A DNA stretch of 64,000 nt from Sindora glabra (Eukaryota > Streptophyta > Magnoliopsida > Fabales > Fabaceae). The translations under genes were made by a program, and so were the position numbers. Each line of letters opens with the position of its first letter. Positions within the stretch are counted from its first letter, which is position 1. The notes under the pieces are model-generated. The model saw only the letters and a list, made by a program, of their open reading frames with translations, did not search any database and was not told where the DNA came from. Where the stretch lies: the NCBI GenBank assembly GCA_020226215.1, contig CM035233.1, positions 24,989,150-25,053,149 of the forward strand. The letters are read 5' to 3'. Positions 1-12,129 of this stretch are shown here, in pieces.

Positions 1-236
1 GAATCACAGACATTCTTACTACTTGAGTGGCAGTGATGTATTGTTAGATACCGCTTACTGTCTATGGCTTAATAAATGAGTCATTGTTAATGTAGTAAGA
101 ACCTACAGGGTCACACAAAAGAAGTAGGAATAAGACAATAATTAATTGGAACTTTAATTATATTAATATCCAATTAATTGGACTTATTTTCGTACATATA
201 TATTATTATTAAGAATAATAATAAGTTATTCACGTA

Positions 237-267
<31 letters not shown>

Positions 268-901
268 TGTGATATTATTTAATATTAAAGTAATATTAAA
301 TAATTACGTTATCAAATATTAGATAAATATATTATGAGATAATATTACTTTGATATTTGATAATTATATGCAATTATTTAATAATTAAAATATTTATATT
401 ATGAGATAATATTATTATCTAATATTAGATAATTAATAGATTAGTCATATCTCTTCCCATTATCTCTAGGATAAGGATAAGATGAGTTATTAAGTGTAAT
501 TAGGATTTTGGAAGCATTATCCTAGTAGGACTAGGATTATAGCTTGCCTAAGTTCTATAAAAAGGGACTTGAGGGCAGCACTTTGACAATACGTTTAAAG
601 CTTCCATAAAAATCCTAAACCACTCAAAAAACATCCAATCCTAATTCTTAGAGAGAAAAACGCATCCTAGCAGATTCGTGGAGGGTGAGAGGTTGTTATT
701 CACTCCGTGTGGATACCGTAGAGACGCTGTACCTTCCGGCCGGCGTTTAATTCATCCGCTCTCAAGTTTTGATCAGTAGAAACACGAGTGCCCAATAAGT
801 AAAACCCTAATCATTGACTTATGCTTTTTGCATGGATCCTAGGTAGAATTCAGATCAAAATTTTAAAATTCCGCTGCATGTGATAATCCAAATTCCCAAT
901 A
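1..901 (+). repeat. 5' LTR of the copia element (partial)
   Basis: Direct copy of 7472-8369. It holds a (TA)n run at about 238-262, a TATA box, and ends in CCAATA directly before the primer-binding site. CCAATA is the inverse of the TATTGG that opens the 3' LTR at 6695. Confidence 0.95.
555..562 (+). promoter_or_regulatory. LTR TATA box
   Basis: TATAAAAA followed by a G-rich stretch. The same motif lies at the matching place in the other family copies (8022, 9435 and about 60204), which marks the U3/R promoter. Downstream sequence to 901 would be R-U5. Confidence 0.6.
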
Positions 902-902
902 G

Positions 903-914
903 TGGTATCAGAGC
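903..914 (+). promoter_or_regulatory. Primer-binding site, initiator tRNA-Met type
   Basis: TGGTATCAGAGC is the usual plant copia primer site, complementary to the 3' end of tRNA-iMet. It starts one base after the LTR end at 901, which fixes that boundary. Confidence 0.9.
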
Positions 915-2717
915 TTCTTGCAAAAATATAGTTTTGATTATGTGTTTTACCATCTTTGATGAATATTTATATGATAAATACATATCAAATCTATTTCGGT
1001 TTAAATCAGAAGTTACACGTTTTGATGAATGTTTATGTGATAAATTAATATCAAAATTAGTTTCTGTCTAAACTAGATATATATGAGATATATGCAAACT
1101 CGTGTATGGTTCTGATTTCGTAAATATATATATGATATATATGATCTGAATTTTGAATCTGATTATCAATTGATGAGATTAATTGTATGAATATGATCAT
1201 GCATTTTTCTGCTTCATATATGCATAATTATGAGTTTTTCAAATCATAAACCCATGAATCTGTTCTGAATATGTGATGTTCTCTACGTTTAATAGCATAT
1301 AACCTAGTCAGCTTAGAATTAATGTGATTAATTCTAAATCTATAAAGACTTGTTTAAATTCATTAAGTTGAATCTGGTCTATGAGGTATATGTATGCATT
1401 AATTTAATCTGGTCTATGATTTGAATGTCAATCATATAGTCGAATTGTTCAAATTAGGGTGTGTCAATTGTTGGCAAAATGAATTAAAATTTGAATGTCA
1501 GATATATTCAATTTTTGGCCCGGGGGGCGGCTAGCGGGACCTGCCGTGCTAACTCTGCATAGCGTTCAAAAATTATTTTTGTTCTTAAGGCGCTGTTTTA
1601 AAACATGATTTTTTGATGAATATGTTATGAAATATATATGTCAATCATCCTCTTTATCTTGGTTACATATATTTCCTAGCAATTATTACATATGATGCAT
1701 GAATGTGTTGCATAGTATGGCCCTTGGAGTTTTTAATAGGATGGATTTTAAAATACGACCTGCGTGTCGTGTCTTCCTCTATTTCTCTAATGTATATTCT
1801 CTTCTCATCTCAATTCCCCCCGAATGTAACTCGGGGTTTCTGTTGTAAATTTGTAATTGCAATGGAGTATTCTTTGCTTGGAACAAGGAGAAGCTAAGGA
1901 GCCATGGGACAAGAAGAAGCTAAGAAGTTAGTTAGGAATGTCATTAGAAAATAGAATTTTGGGCCATACTATGGACATTTTGATTTCTTTATTATGTGAT
2001 GATATTGATGAGCATGCATTTATTATGTGATAGAATATGTTTCTACTATATGATAGCTCTATTCATTGCATGATATATGATATATGGTAGTCTATCTTAT
2101 TCATTTACTTTATATGATATATGAGATATGCTAGATATATTGCATGAATAAATAGGCTAGTTATGGTGAGATCTGATAATAATTAAGTTGAAATCCCTCA
2201 TCCAAAATATTAAGTCAGTAATAATTAATGATGACTTCCAATGTTTGGCACTCATCAAGGCCTCGATCGACATAAGGTAGGTTTACCAAAGCAAGGTACC
2301 TTGTTTATCTTGGTGAGATGCAACTGGATAATAGTGATATCCGAATGTTAAATATTGGGTCTGACTTAACTAGGATATCTCAATAGAATTGAGACCTAGA
2401 GGCATAGAGTTGGACTTTAGTTCATAAGATGGATTAGGACAAATGTTGTTCACCCAACTATCCAAGAGTTGTATATGATACAATTGGCAAGTGTTGCTTA
2501 CCTAAATTACTAAGTTTTAAGTGATTAGCCAAAGCTAACTTAAGGCTTGGTGAAATATGGATCTTGGCCCACTAGAAAGCTTAAACAATATGACTTTCCG
2601 AATTAATAGTGAGGGCTATTAATTTGAATGAAATAGTGGGAGGTACATTTAATAAAAGACCTTATTAAATGTTTTAAATTTAATACTTACTTTGCATATT
2701 TCTGTCGTAGATAACTA
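915..2717 (+). other. Untranslated leader of the copia element
   Basis: About 1.8 kb between primer site and gag. No coding frame is supported. It contains a short GC-rich island near 1518-1560 in otherwise AT-rich DNA, which presumably holds dimerisation and packaging signals; that role is inference. Confidence 0.6.
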
Positions 2718-3600
2718 ATGGCTAATACATCAAATAACTTATCACTGCGATCGGTCCTTGAGAAGGACAAACTGAATGGAATAAACTTCCTGGACTAGTA
2801 CAGGAATTTGAGGATAGTCCTCAAACATGAGTGTAAAATGTATGTCCTAGAGGGACCTATTCCTCAAGAACCTGAAGCTACTGCCCCTCGAGCTCAAAAG
2901 GATACTTATAAGAAGCATCATAATGACGCATTAGATGTCGGTTGTCTCATGTTGGCTATCATGGACTCTGAGCTTCAGAAGCAACATGAGAACATGGAAG
3001 CTTATGACATGCTTGAGCATCTTAAGAAGCTTTATGAAGGCCAAGCTCGGCATGAGAGGTTTGAGGTGACAAAAGCCTTGTTTCAGTGCAAACTGGCAGA
3101 AGGAAACCCTGTTGGGCCTCATGTACTCAAAATGATTGGGTATGTTGAGAACCTTGAGAGATTGGGTGCTCTACTAGGTCAAGAGTTGGCCACTGACTTA
3201 ATTCTGCAATCGTTGCCACAAAGTTATGGTCAATTTATCATGAATTACAACATGAATAAAATTGACAAACCACTGCCAAAATTGTTAAGCATGTTAAGAA
3301 CTGCTGAACAAAATTTGCAAAAGACTAAGCCTAATACCATAATGATAGTTCAAAAGGGCAAAGGAAAAGGAAAAGGCAAGGGAAAAAATAAGAAGGATTC
3401 CAAATCCAAAGGCAAGCCCAAGTCTAAATCCTCTGCACTGAAACCAAAAGGGGGTGTGGCTCAGGAAGGGACATGCTTCCATTACGGTCAAACCGGACAT
3501 TGGAAAAGAAACTACAAAGTCTATCTGGAAGATCTGAAAAAGAAGAAGGGAAGTGAGACTTCCGCTTCAGGTATCTATGTTATAGAAATTAATGTTTCAA
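2718..3600 (+). pseudogene. copia gag (nucleocapsid) with broken zinc knuckle
   Basis: The ATG at 2718 opens the gag-pol frame (MANTSNNLSLRSVLEKDKLN). A TAG at 2796 replaces an expected Trp codon (TGG to TAG) 26 codons in; the same frame then stays open to 4367. A UBN2-type gag region is followed by a Lys/Gly-rich basic stretch near 3355-3450 and a zinc knuckle near 3475-3515. The knuckle reads CFHYGQTGHWKRNY, so the second and last Cys of C-x2-C-x4-H-x4-C are both Tyr. Each is a G-to-A change, so RNA binding would be lost. The protein would coat the retroelement RNA in the cytoplasm. Confidence 0.9.
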
Positions 3601-4840
3601 CTTCTGCATCTTGGGTATTAGATACCGAATGCGGTTCTCACATTTGTACAAATGTGCATGAACTACAAAGGAGTAGGATTCTAGCTAAAGGGGAAGTGGA
3701 CCTACGAGTTGGCAATGGAGCAAGAGTTGCTGCGCTAGCTGTAGGGACATATTATCTATCTTTACCTTCTGGTTTAGTAATAGAATTAGAGGATTGTTAT
3801 TTTGTGCCTGCTATCAGCAGGAATATTATTTCTGTTTCTTGTTTGGACAAGAAAGGTTTTTCATTTATAATAAAGGACAAAAGTTGTTCAGTTTATTTAA
3901 ATGAAATGTTTTACTGCAGTGCACAAATGTTCAATGGGCTCTATATTCTTAATCTTGAAATGCCTGTCTATAACATAAACACTAAGCGATTTAAATCAAA
4001 TGATTTAAATCCAACCTATCTCTGGCATTGTCATTTAGGCCATATAAATGAGAAGCGCATATCCAAGCTTCATAAGGATGGATTCTTGGATTCATTTGAT
4101 TTTGAATCATATGAAATATGTGAATCTTGTTTGCTAGGAAAAATGACTAAAACACCATTCATTGGACACAGTGAAAGGGCTAATGATCTATTGAGTCTCA
4201 TACATACTGATGTATGTGAGCCTATTAGTTCACCTGCTAGAGGAGGTTTCCAGTACTTCATTACATTTACTGATGATTTCAATAGATATGGATATGTGTA
4301 TCTTATGAAACACAAATCAGAATCCTTTGAAAAGTTTAAGGAATTCAAGAATGAAGTGCAAAACTAACTTGGTAAAAGTATTAAAACACTTCGATCGGAT
4401 CGAGGTGGAGAATACTTAAGCCAAGAATTTGATGACTATCTAAAGGAGTGTGGTATAGTATCACAACTCACTCCACCTGGAACGCCACAATGGAATGGTA
4501 TTTCAGAAAGGAGGAATCGTACCTTGTTAGACATGGTGCGATCTATAATGAGTCATATAGATCTTCAATCTCCTTTTGGGGGCATTCTTTAGAGACAGCT
4601 ACTTTTACGCTCAACTGTGTTCCCTCTAAAATGGTTCAAAAGACTCCATATGAGATATGGACTGGAAAACGTCATAGCTTATCTTTTATGAAGATTTGGG
4701 GTTGCGAGGCCTATGTAAAACGTCAAGTTTCTGATAAGCTTGGACCCAAATTGGACAAATGCTACTTTGTAGGGTATCCTAAGGAAACTAAGGGATACTA
4801 TTTCTATAATCCTATTGAAGGCAAAGTGTTTGTCGCATGA
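3601..4840 (+). pseudogene. copia aspartic protease and integrase
   Basis: This continues the gag frame. The protease active site near 3610-3640 reads WVLDTECGSH where the family has Asp-Thr-Gly-Cys; Gly to Glu is again G to A and should kill the enzyme. The HHCC zinc-binding integrase domain lies near 4020-4140 (LWHCHLGHINEKR ... CESCLLGKMTK). The catalytic core follows with its first Asp in HTDVCEP (about 4204), its second in LRSDRGGEY (about 4390) and Glu in GTPQWNGISERR (about 4480-4515). A TAA at 4365 (expected CAA) and a TGA at 4838 (expected CGA) interrupt it. Integrase would insert the cDNA in the nucleus. Confidence 0.9.
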
Positions 4841-6080
4841 ACTGGTGTTTTTCTAGAAAGAGAATTTATCTCTAAGAAAAACTGTGGGAGAAAAGTAGAA
4901 ATCGAAGAAGTACGAGACTCACAAAGTAACACTGAACCTATAATAGAGCCTGGAAAAGGACCACAAGATGTTGTGGGTCAGGAACTAGCTCAAGTAACAC
5001 AAGGCCCATGTAAGTTTGGTAGGATACGCCATGAGCCTGAGAGATATGGATTTCTTGTAACTCAAAATGGCGATGTTTTGCTCATGGATCAAGATGAGCC
5101 TACAACTTACCAAGAAGCTATAAAAGGGCCAGACTCTGAGAAGTGGCTTGAGGCCATGAAATCTGAGATGGATTCCATGTATACTAACTAAGTATGGACT
5201 TTGGTTGATCCACCTGAAGGGGTAAAACCCATTGGGTGCAAATGGGTTTTCAAGAAGAAAATCGACATGGATGGTAACGTGCAAACCTTTAAGGGATGAT
5301 TAGTCGCAAAAGGTTATAGGCAAGTTCATGGTATAGACTATGATGAGACCTATTCACCAGTTGCCATGCTTAAATCCATCCGAATTTTGCTTGCTATTGC
5401 AGCTTTTTTATGATTACGAAATCTGGCAGATGGATGTCAAAATTGCTTTTCTTAATGGAAAGCTCCTCGAGGATGTGTACATGACACAGCCCGAGGGTTT
5501 TATCATTCCTGAAACTACTAGAAAGGTATGTAAGCTACAACGATCCATTTATGGATTAAAGCAAGCTTCACGGAGTTGGAATCTTTATTTTGATGAGGCA
5601 ATCAAAGAATTTGGTTTCATAAAAAATGAAGATGAATCTTGTGTTTACAAAAGGGTTAGTGGGAGCACAATTATTTTCCTTGTATCATATGTGGATGACA
5701 TACTACTCATCGGAAAATAATATCCCTACACTGCAAACAGTAAAGACTTGGTTAGGGAATTGTTTCTCGATGAAAAACTTAGGCGAAGCTGCCTATATAT
5801 TAGGTATTAAGATCTATAGAGATAGATCAAGAAAATTGCTTGGCCTAAGTCAGAGTACATACATAGATAAAGTGTTAAAACGGTTTAACATGCAAGAATC
5901 TAAAAGAGAATTTTTGCCTATGTCACATGGCATAAATTTGTCCAAAACTCAGTGTCCTTCAACACAAGATGAGAAGGACCGCATGAATAAGATACCATAT
6001 GCGTCAGCAATTGTATCTATCATGTATGCCATGATATGTACTCAGTCCTGATGTCTCGTATGCTTTAAGCATGACGAGCA
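4841..6080 (+). pseudogene. copia reverse transcriptase
   Basis: An acidic linker (4850-5080) leads into the RT (RVT_2 family). The start of the domain is recognised by EPTTYQEAIKGPDSEKW near 5095. The block IWQMDVKIAFLNG lies near 5423-5460, YGLKQASRSWN near 5550, and the catalytic YVDD box at 5688-5699 is intact. Damage includes TAA at 5189 (expected CAA), TGA at 5297 (expected CGA), a one-base shift in a T run near 5405-5411, an extra A near 5714-5718 and another shift near 6046. The enzyme would copy genomic RNA into cDNA; this copy cannot. Confidence 0.9.
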
Positions 6081-6680
6081 GGTACCAGTCAAATCCAGGT
6101 GAACCTCACTGGACTGTCGTTAAGAATATCCTTAAGTACTTAAGAAGGACTAAGGATTCATTCTTAATTTATGGAGGAGAGGAAGAACTTGTTATAAAAG
6201 GTTACACTGATGCCAGTTTCTAATCCGACAAGGATGACTTTAGATCGCAGTCAGTTTATGTATTTAGCCTAAATGGTGGTGCTGTGTGCTGGAAAAGTTC
6301 AAAGCAGGAAACAGTGGCTGACTCTACTACAGAGGTTGAGTATATTGCTACATCTGATGCGTCAAAAGAGGTTGTTTTGATCAAAAAGTTCATTACTGAA
6401 CTTTGGCGTTGTTCCTAGCATTGCAAACCCAGTGGATCTCTATTGTGACAACAATGGAGCCATTGCACAAGCCAAGGAACCCAGATCTCACCAGCGATCC
6501 AAACATATACTTAGGCGCTTCCATCTCATTCGAGAAATCATCGATTAAGGAGATGTGAAGATATGCAAAGTACCAACAGATGATAATATCGCCGACCCAC
6601 TGACAAAGCCTTTAATGCAAAAAAAGTATGATGGTCATACTATGTCACTTGGTATTAGATACATGAGTGATTGGCTCTAG
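6081..6680 (+). pseudogene. copia RNase H, end of polyprotein
   Basis: RNase H motifs are readable: GYTDASF near 6200-6220 (first Asp), STTEVEYIA near 6325-6350 (Glu), YCDNNGAIAQAKEP near 6442-6485 (Asp) and DDNIADPLTKPL near 6580-6613 (last Asp). Stops at 6221 and 6546 and an extra T near 6400 break the frame. The last codons (MSDWL) end at TAG 6678-6680, 14 bases before the 3' LTR, which is the normal close spacing. Confidence 0.9.
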
Positions 6681-6694
6681 TCCAAGTGAGAGAT
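6681..6694 (+). promoter_or_regulatory. Polypurine tract of the copia element
   Basis: The stretch CCAAGTGAGAGA lies directly before the 3' LTR. The common form in this type of element has GTGGGAGA, so this copy shows one G-to-A change. It primes plus-strand synthesis. Confidence 0.7.
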
Positions 6695-8369
6695 TATTGG
6701 TGTGTGTCCTAGAACCAATCATATAAGATGATTGAAGTTATACACAATGTATTATATTTTATTTTAGGTAATTTAATTATTATATTTTATTTTTATTATT
6801 ATTATATGCAATTTATAACTTAATATAATAATTATCCTTGGAATAGCTTTGCTATTCCTAAAATGCCCCTAGTCAAGTATTATTACGAAAAGGATAGTAA
6901 TAATACATCGAGACTAGCATGTATAGTGACTGATGATTACGAATCATGGATATGTGATATCAAGTCAATACATGAGTACATTGCTAGTGAACAATGTACT
7001 GGACTGACCCACTATAAGAATATTGCATGGATAAACGTGTCATAAGTTATTCTCATACGATCACAAATACACATAAACCTTTGACCTGAAGTTACTACAG
7101 TTCCCTACATGAGGAATTACTCACTTTAATATTGTTCCTATGTCACCTTTAATCAAGATGACAAGTAGGATATTGATTGGGTGTATCATAAATTGTGCAA
7201 AGGGAAGTGAGTGAATGTAAATGAGATTTTGTTACTCTTGTATAAAAGAGAAATATCATTGGGCCCCTTGATTGAGTGAGACTTAGAAATGCATGGCCAT
7301 ACTCAGTTGAATTAATATGTGATATTAATTATTTATTTTAAGTCTACTCAATATCAAAAAATATAAATTGAACATTAACGAGGATGACACATTCCATGCC
7401 TCCAGTTCAATTTGGATATTATTACAAAAGGGTTATGATGCAAAACGTTAATCATGTATTAGGTGGATGTCGAATCACAGACATTCTTACTACTTGAGTG
7501 GCAGTGATGTATTGTTAGATACCGCTTACTGTCTATGGCTTAATAAATGAGTCATTATCAACGTAGTAAGAACCTATAGGGTCACACAAAAAGAGTAGGA
7601 ATAAGACAATAATTAATTGGACTTTAATTATATTAATATCCAATTAATTGGACTTATTTTCGTACATATATATTATTATTAAGAATAATAATAAGTTATT
7701 CACGTAATATATATATATATATATATATAATTATGTGATATTATTTAATATTAAAGTAATATTAAATAATTACGTTATCAGATATTAGATAAATATATTA
7801 TGAGATAATATTATTTTGATATTTGATAACTATATGCAATTATCTAATAATTAAGATATTTATATTATGAGATAATATTATTATCTAATATTAGATAATT
7901 AATAAATAAGTCCTATCTCTTCCCATTATCTCTAGGATAAGGATAAGATGAGTTGTTAAGTGTGATTAGGATTTTGGAAGCATTATCCTAGTAGGACTAG
8001 GATTATAGCTTGCCTAAGTTCTATAAAAAAGGACTTGAGGGAAGCACTTTGACTAATACGTTTAAAGCTTCCATAAAAATCCTAAACCACTCAGAAAACA
8101 TCCAATCCTAATTCTTAGAGAGAAAAACGCATCCTAGCAAATTCGTGGAGGGTGAGAGGTCGTTGTTCACTCCGTGTGGATACCGTAGAGACGCTGTACC
8201 TTCCGGCCAGTGTTTAATTCATCCGCTCTCAAGTTTTGATCAGTAGAAACACGAGTGCCCAATAGGTAAAATCCCTAATCATTGACTTATGCTTTTTGCA
8301 TGGATCTTAGGTAGAATTCAGATCAAAATTTTAAAATTCCGCTGCATGTGATAATCCGAATTCCCAGCA
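6695..8369 (+). repeat. 3' LTR of the copia element
   Basis: About 1675 bp. It opens TATTGGTGTGTGTCC and closes near CCCAGCA at 8369. TATA box at 8022. Base 7472 onward repeats bases 1-901. The expected flanking 5-bp target duplication cannot be tested because the left side is outside the window. Confidence 0.92.
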
Positions 8370-9781
8370 TATGTGATATCAAGTCAATACATGAGTACAT
8401 TGTTAGTTAACAATGTATTAGACTGACCCGCTATAAGAATATTGCATGAATAGACGTGTCATAAGTTATTCTCATATGATCACAAATACATATAAACCTT
8501 TGACCTGAAATCACTTACAGTTCCCTACATAAGGAATTACTCACTTTAATATTGTCCTATGTCACCTTTAATCAGGATGACGAATAGGGCATTGATTGGG
8601 TGTGTCATGAATTATGCAGAGGGAAGTGAGTGATGTAGATGAGATTTTGTTACTCTTGTATAAAAGAGAAATATCCTTGGACCCCTTAATTGAGTGAGAC
8701 TTAGAAATACATAGCCATGCTCAATTGGATTAATATGTGATATTAATAATTTATTTTAAGTCTACTCAGTATCAAGAAATATAAATTAAACATTGACGAG
8801 GATGACACACTCCATGCCTTCAATTCAATTTGGATATTATTACAAAAGAGATTATGATACAAAACATTGATCATATATTAGGTGGATGTCAAATCACAGA
8901 TATTCTTACTACTTGAGTGGCAATGATGTATTGCTAGATACCGCTCACTGTTTATGACTCAATAATGAGTTATTGTTAACGTAGTATGAATCTATATGGT
9001 CACACAAAAGGAGTAGGAATAAGATAATAATTAATTAAATTTTAATTAGATTAATATCTAATTAATTGAACTTATTTTCGTGCATATATATATTATTAAA
9101 TAATAATATATTTTTCACGTAATAAATATAATTATTATTATGTGATATTATTTAATATTAAAGTAATATCAAATAATTACATTATAAGATATTATATAAA
9201 TATATTATAAGATAATATTTTTTTATACTTGATAACTATATGTAATTATCTAATAATTAAGATATTTATATTATGAGATAATATTATTATCTAATATTAA
9301 ATAATTAATAGATAAGTCCTATCTCTCCCCATTAACTCTAGGATAAGGATAAGGATAAGATGAGTTGTTAAGTGTGATTAAGATTTTAGAAGCATTATCC
9401 TAATAGGATTAGGATTGTGGACTTACCTAAGTTTTATAAAAAAAGGGACTTGAAGGTAGTACTTTTATGAACATGCTTATGACTTCCATAAAGTCCTAAA
9501 TCATTCAGAAAACACTCAATCCTAAATCTTAGAGAGAAAAATGCATCCTAGCATATTCGTGGAGGATGAGAGGTCATTGTTCACTCCGTGTGGATATCGT
9601 AGAAATGTTGTACCTTCTGGCCGGCATTTGATTCATCCGCTCTCAAGTTTTGATCAGTAGAAACATGAGTGCCTAATAGGTAAAACCCTAATCATTGATT
9701 TATGCTTTTTGCATGGATCCTAGGTACAATTCAGATCAAATTTTGAATTTTCGCTGCATGTAATAATCTGAATTCCTAACA
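8370..9781 (+). repeat. Truncated older LTR of the same copia family
   Basis: Base 8370 aligns with base 6951, so this copy lacks the first 256 bases of the LTR and then runs colinearly to the LTR end near 9781 (CCTAACA). It is clearly more diverged from the two element LTRs than they are from each other. TATA box at 9435. The abrupt mid-LTR start exactly at the end of the complete LTR suggests that the element inserted into this LTR. Confidence 0.9.
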
Positions 9782-10017
9782 TCAATATACAAGATAGAAT
9801 CAATATATCACTCACAAAGTTTGACTAATTATAGTTGCAATCATGTGAGCATGGGCAACCTATTTCTTCTTCTAGTTAGGCTATAAATTTAACCTAAAAA
9901 AGGTCAATTGGTCATAAGGATTGGGGTGCAACTTCTAACTAAGCTTAGAAGGCTTGAAATACTATCCTTTAGGAGTCATTTGAAAGAGAAGGATACCATT
10001 GATGCAAAAAAATGATT

Positions 10018-10310
10018 GGAGAGTTATTTAAATGAGATTTCTGTTAATGAGGATGATAACTTTAAATTTTGGCTTGGTGGAAGTTAAATGCTTTAAGATT
10101 TAGGATGCTAATTCAACTTGCAAAGGATATCTTGGTTATATTAGAGTTCATAGTGGCTTTAAAATTTGCCTTTTCTATTGGTGGACATGTGTTGAATCCT
10201 TTTGGAAGCTTTTTGTCTCCCACTATGTTAGAAGCATTAATCTGTACCTAAAATTGGTTAAGACCAAGCAAATTCAATTTTAATAAATGGTTTGAAAAAC
10301 TTGAGCAATG
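10018..10310 (+). pseudogene. hAT transposase, C-terminal dimerisation domain relic
   Basis: Two reading frames joined by a one-base shift near 10065-10070 give first an acidic stretch (SYLNEISVNEDDNFK) and then LAWWKLNALRFRMLIQLAKD, followed by the pattern FSIGGHVLNPF and SPTMLEALICT and then NWL after a stop near 10250. This matches the hAT family C-terminal dimerisation region (usual pattern WWK...P.LS.MA.D.L.IP...SE.AFS.GGR), as in RICESLEEPER/Daysleeper-type proteins. The rest of the transposase (BED zinc finger, DDE core) was not seen nearby. It is a short fossil without function. Confidence 0.8.
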
Positions 10311-12050
10311 CGAAAAGTTTGACCAAGGTGTATTTACTATTACTTTATTTTTTGATTTTTATAAGTATTTTTTGTGGCTAAGTATTTATATTAATATTAA
10401 TATCTATTGCAAAACTTGTTGGAAGTGGAGGGTTTGTTGTTGGACTTAGTGATGGTGTTGTTTCATTAGGAGTTAGGGGTGGTAATGGCTATCTTTGTTA
10501 ACTTTCTATTTATATTTGACATGTTTTAATTATGTTATGTTCCACAATAATATAATTTACCTGTTTTTATTTTTAGAACTTGCCTAGTGGTGCTAGACAT
10601 TCTACTATTGCTATAATTGAATGAGGTGTTATTTTCTTATTACTTTTGATAATTTTATTTGTATTATACCTTTATAAGTATTATTGTACTCTTTTTTTAT
10701 CTTTTGGTTTTTGTAATTATTTTTCTATTTTTAGCACTTATGTAATTCATTTTTTTGTTTATTTTAGATCATGTAAGTGTACCTAGCAATTCTCTACAAT
10801 TAAAGAAGTTAGTGATGAAGATCTACAACAATTATTTATGGATCTAGTTCTCCATGGTTATGTTGCCTTTTAAATCATGTCTATTAGTAAGAATGCGAAC
10901 CTTGTTTTGCTTGAATATTACATAGTATGCTGGACTTAAGGACTTTAACGCATATATCTATTTTGGCTTTGTATTTTATAGTTAATATAGCATATTAGAT
11001 AGTAATTTTCTTTTTGTAAATGCACATACAACTCTGACAATAGTTTATAGGAAATAGAATGGTGCCTTTTTTATTGGTATGGGGTGCTTTTATCCTTTTT
11101 TGTAATTAAACTTACCCAATGACTATCTTGAGTTTAGCACTTGTCTTTTGACCTAGTGCCAATGGTACAATCATGTATGACTATTAAAAGCTCAACTTTA
11201 TAGTCATGTATGACTATAATAGAGAACTAGCAATATTTAATGTAACGAACATATTCTAATGTGTGAAAATAATATCATTAGTTTTACTATTTCTATATAA
11301 TAATGGTAATGGCTCCCTTTCAAGTGAATAATGTCTACTTAATTATGTAAAAAAAGGTGAATGTAGGTCTAAATAGGCCTAAATCAACTTTATCCACTAA
11401 AATTTCTTTAAAATTAAGAAGTTCAATTTAAAGTGATTGTAAAAATTAGAACAATTTTACATGGGTGTTTAATTTCCATACCTGTTGTCCCTTAGTTAGT
11501 TGGGAATGTGCTTTAAAATTGAAGCCCATTGATTGATGGATAACATTAAGGAAAAGTAGAACATAACATACAGAAATAGCTGAATTGTAATTCTAAATTG
11601 CTTTCAAACCAAATTTTAGCTAGTATTTTGATATTAGATTAATAATTAACCACTAATTAAAATAGGTGGTCTAAGTCCAACATTTATAGAAATTTATGAA
11701 ATAATAGTTTTATTTTATTGTGAAAATGTTTTGTTTAAGTGACAATGATAATTTTTAAAAGTTTTGTGTTCGATTGCAACATATATTCAATTTCAATTTT
11801 TACAATTCTAACTCTATCTCAATTTTTTTATATGTTTGTCTAATAGATTGATTAATTTTGTTATTAAAAAAATTTTAAGGGATCAATCAAATTCTTTAAG
11901 CTAATTTCTAAGAATTTTTATAAATAGTGTAAGGGTTTTAATATTTTTTTATTTCATGTGATAATATATAAATTAATTTTTATTAGTTATGAATTAAATT
12001 TAAGCCCTTTATTACAACACAAATTTGATTTCAATTCCTATAACTCCAAT
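10311..12050. other. AT-rich intergenic DNA
   Basis: No gene, LTR or RNA supported. All open frames are short and without recognisable motifs. Part of it may be further decayed hAT sequence. Confidence 0.5.
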
Positions 12051-12129
12051 TTAGACCTAACAATCCTAATCCATATCCATTTATCCATCCATATTCATAC
12101 TTATTTTGATCTATTCATATCCATCCATT

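Larger units (their letters stand above)
1..8369 (+). mobile_element. Ty1/copia LTR retrotransposon, 5' end outside window
   Basis: Order along the plus strand is LTR (truncated by the window), primer-binding site, long leader, gag-protease-integrase-RT-RNase H, polypurine tract, LTR. Integrase before RT is diagnostic of Ty1/copia. Base 1 aligns with base 7472, so the first 777 or so bases of the 5' LTR lie upstream of the window. The two LTR parts (1-901 and 7472-8369) differ at about 3% of sites by eye, plus a few indels. Several stop codons and about four frameshifts make it non-functional. The element sits against another LTR of its own family starting at 8370. Confidence 0.95.

Noticed and set aside
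2931..3122. Minus-strand open frames opposite gag and integrase of the copia element
   Set aside because: Shadows of the plus-strand polyprotein.
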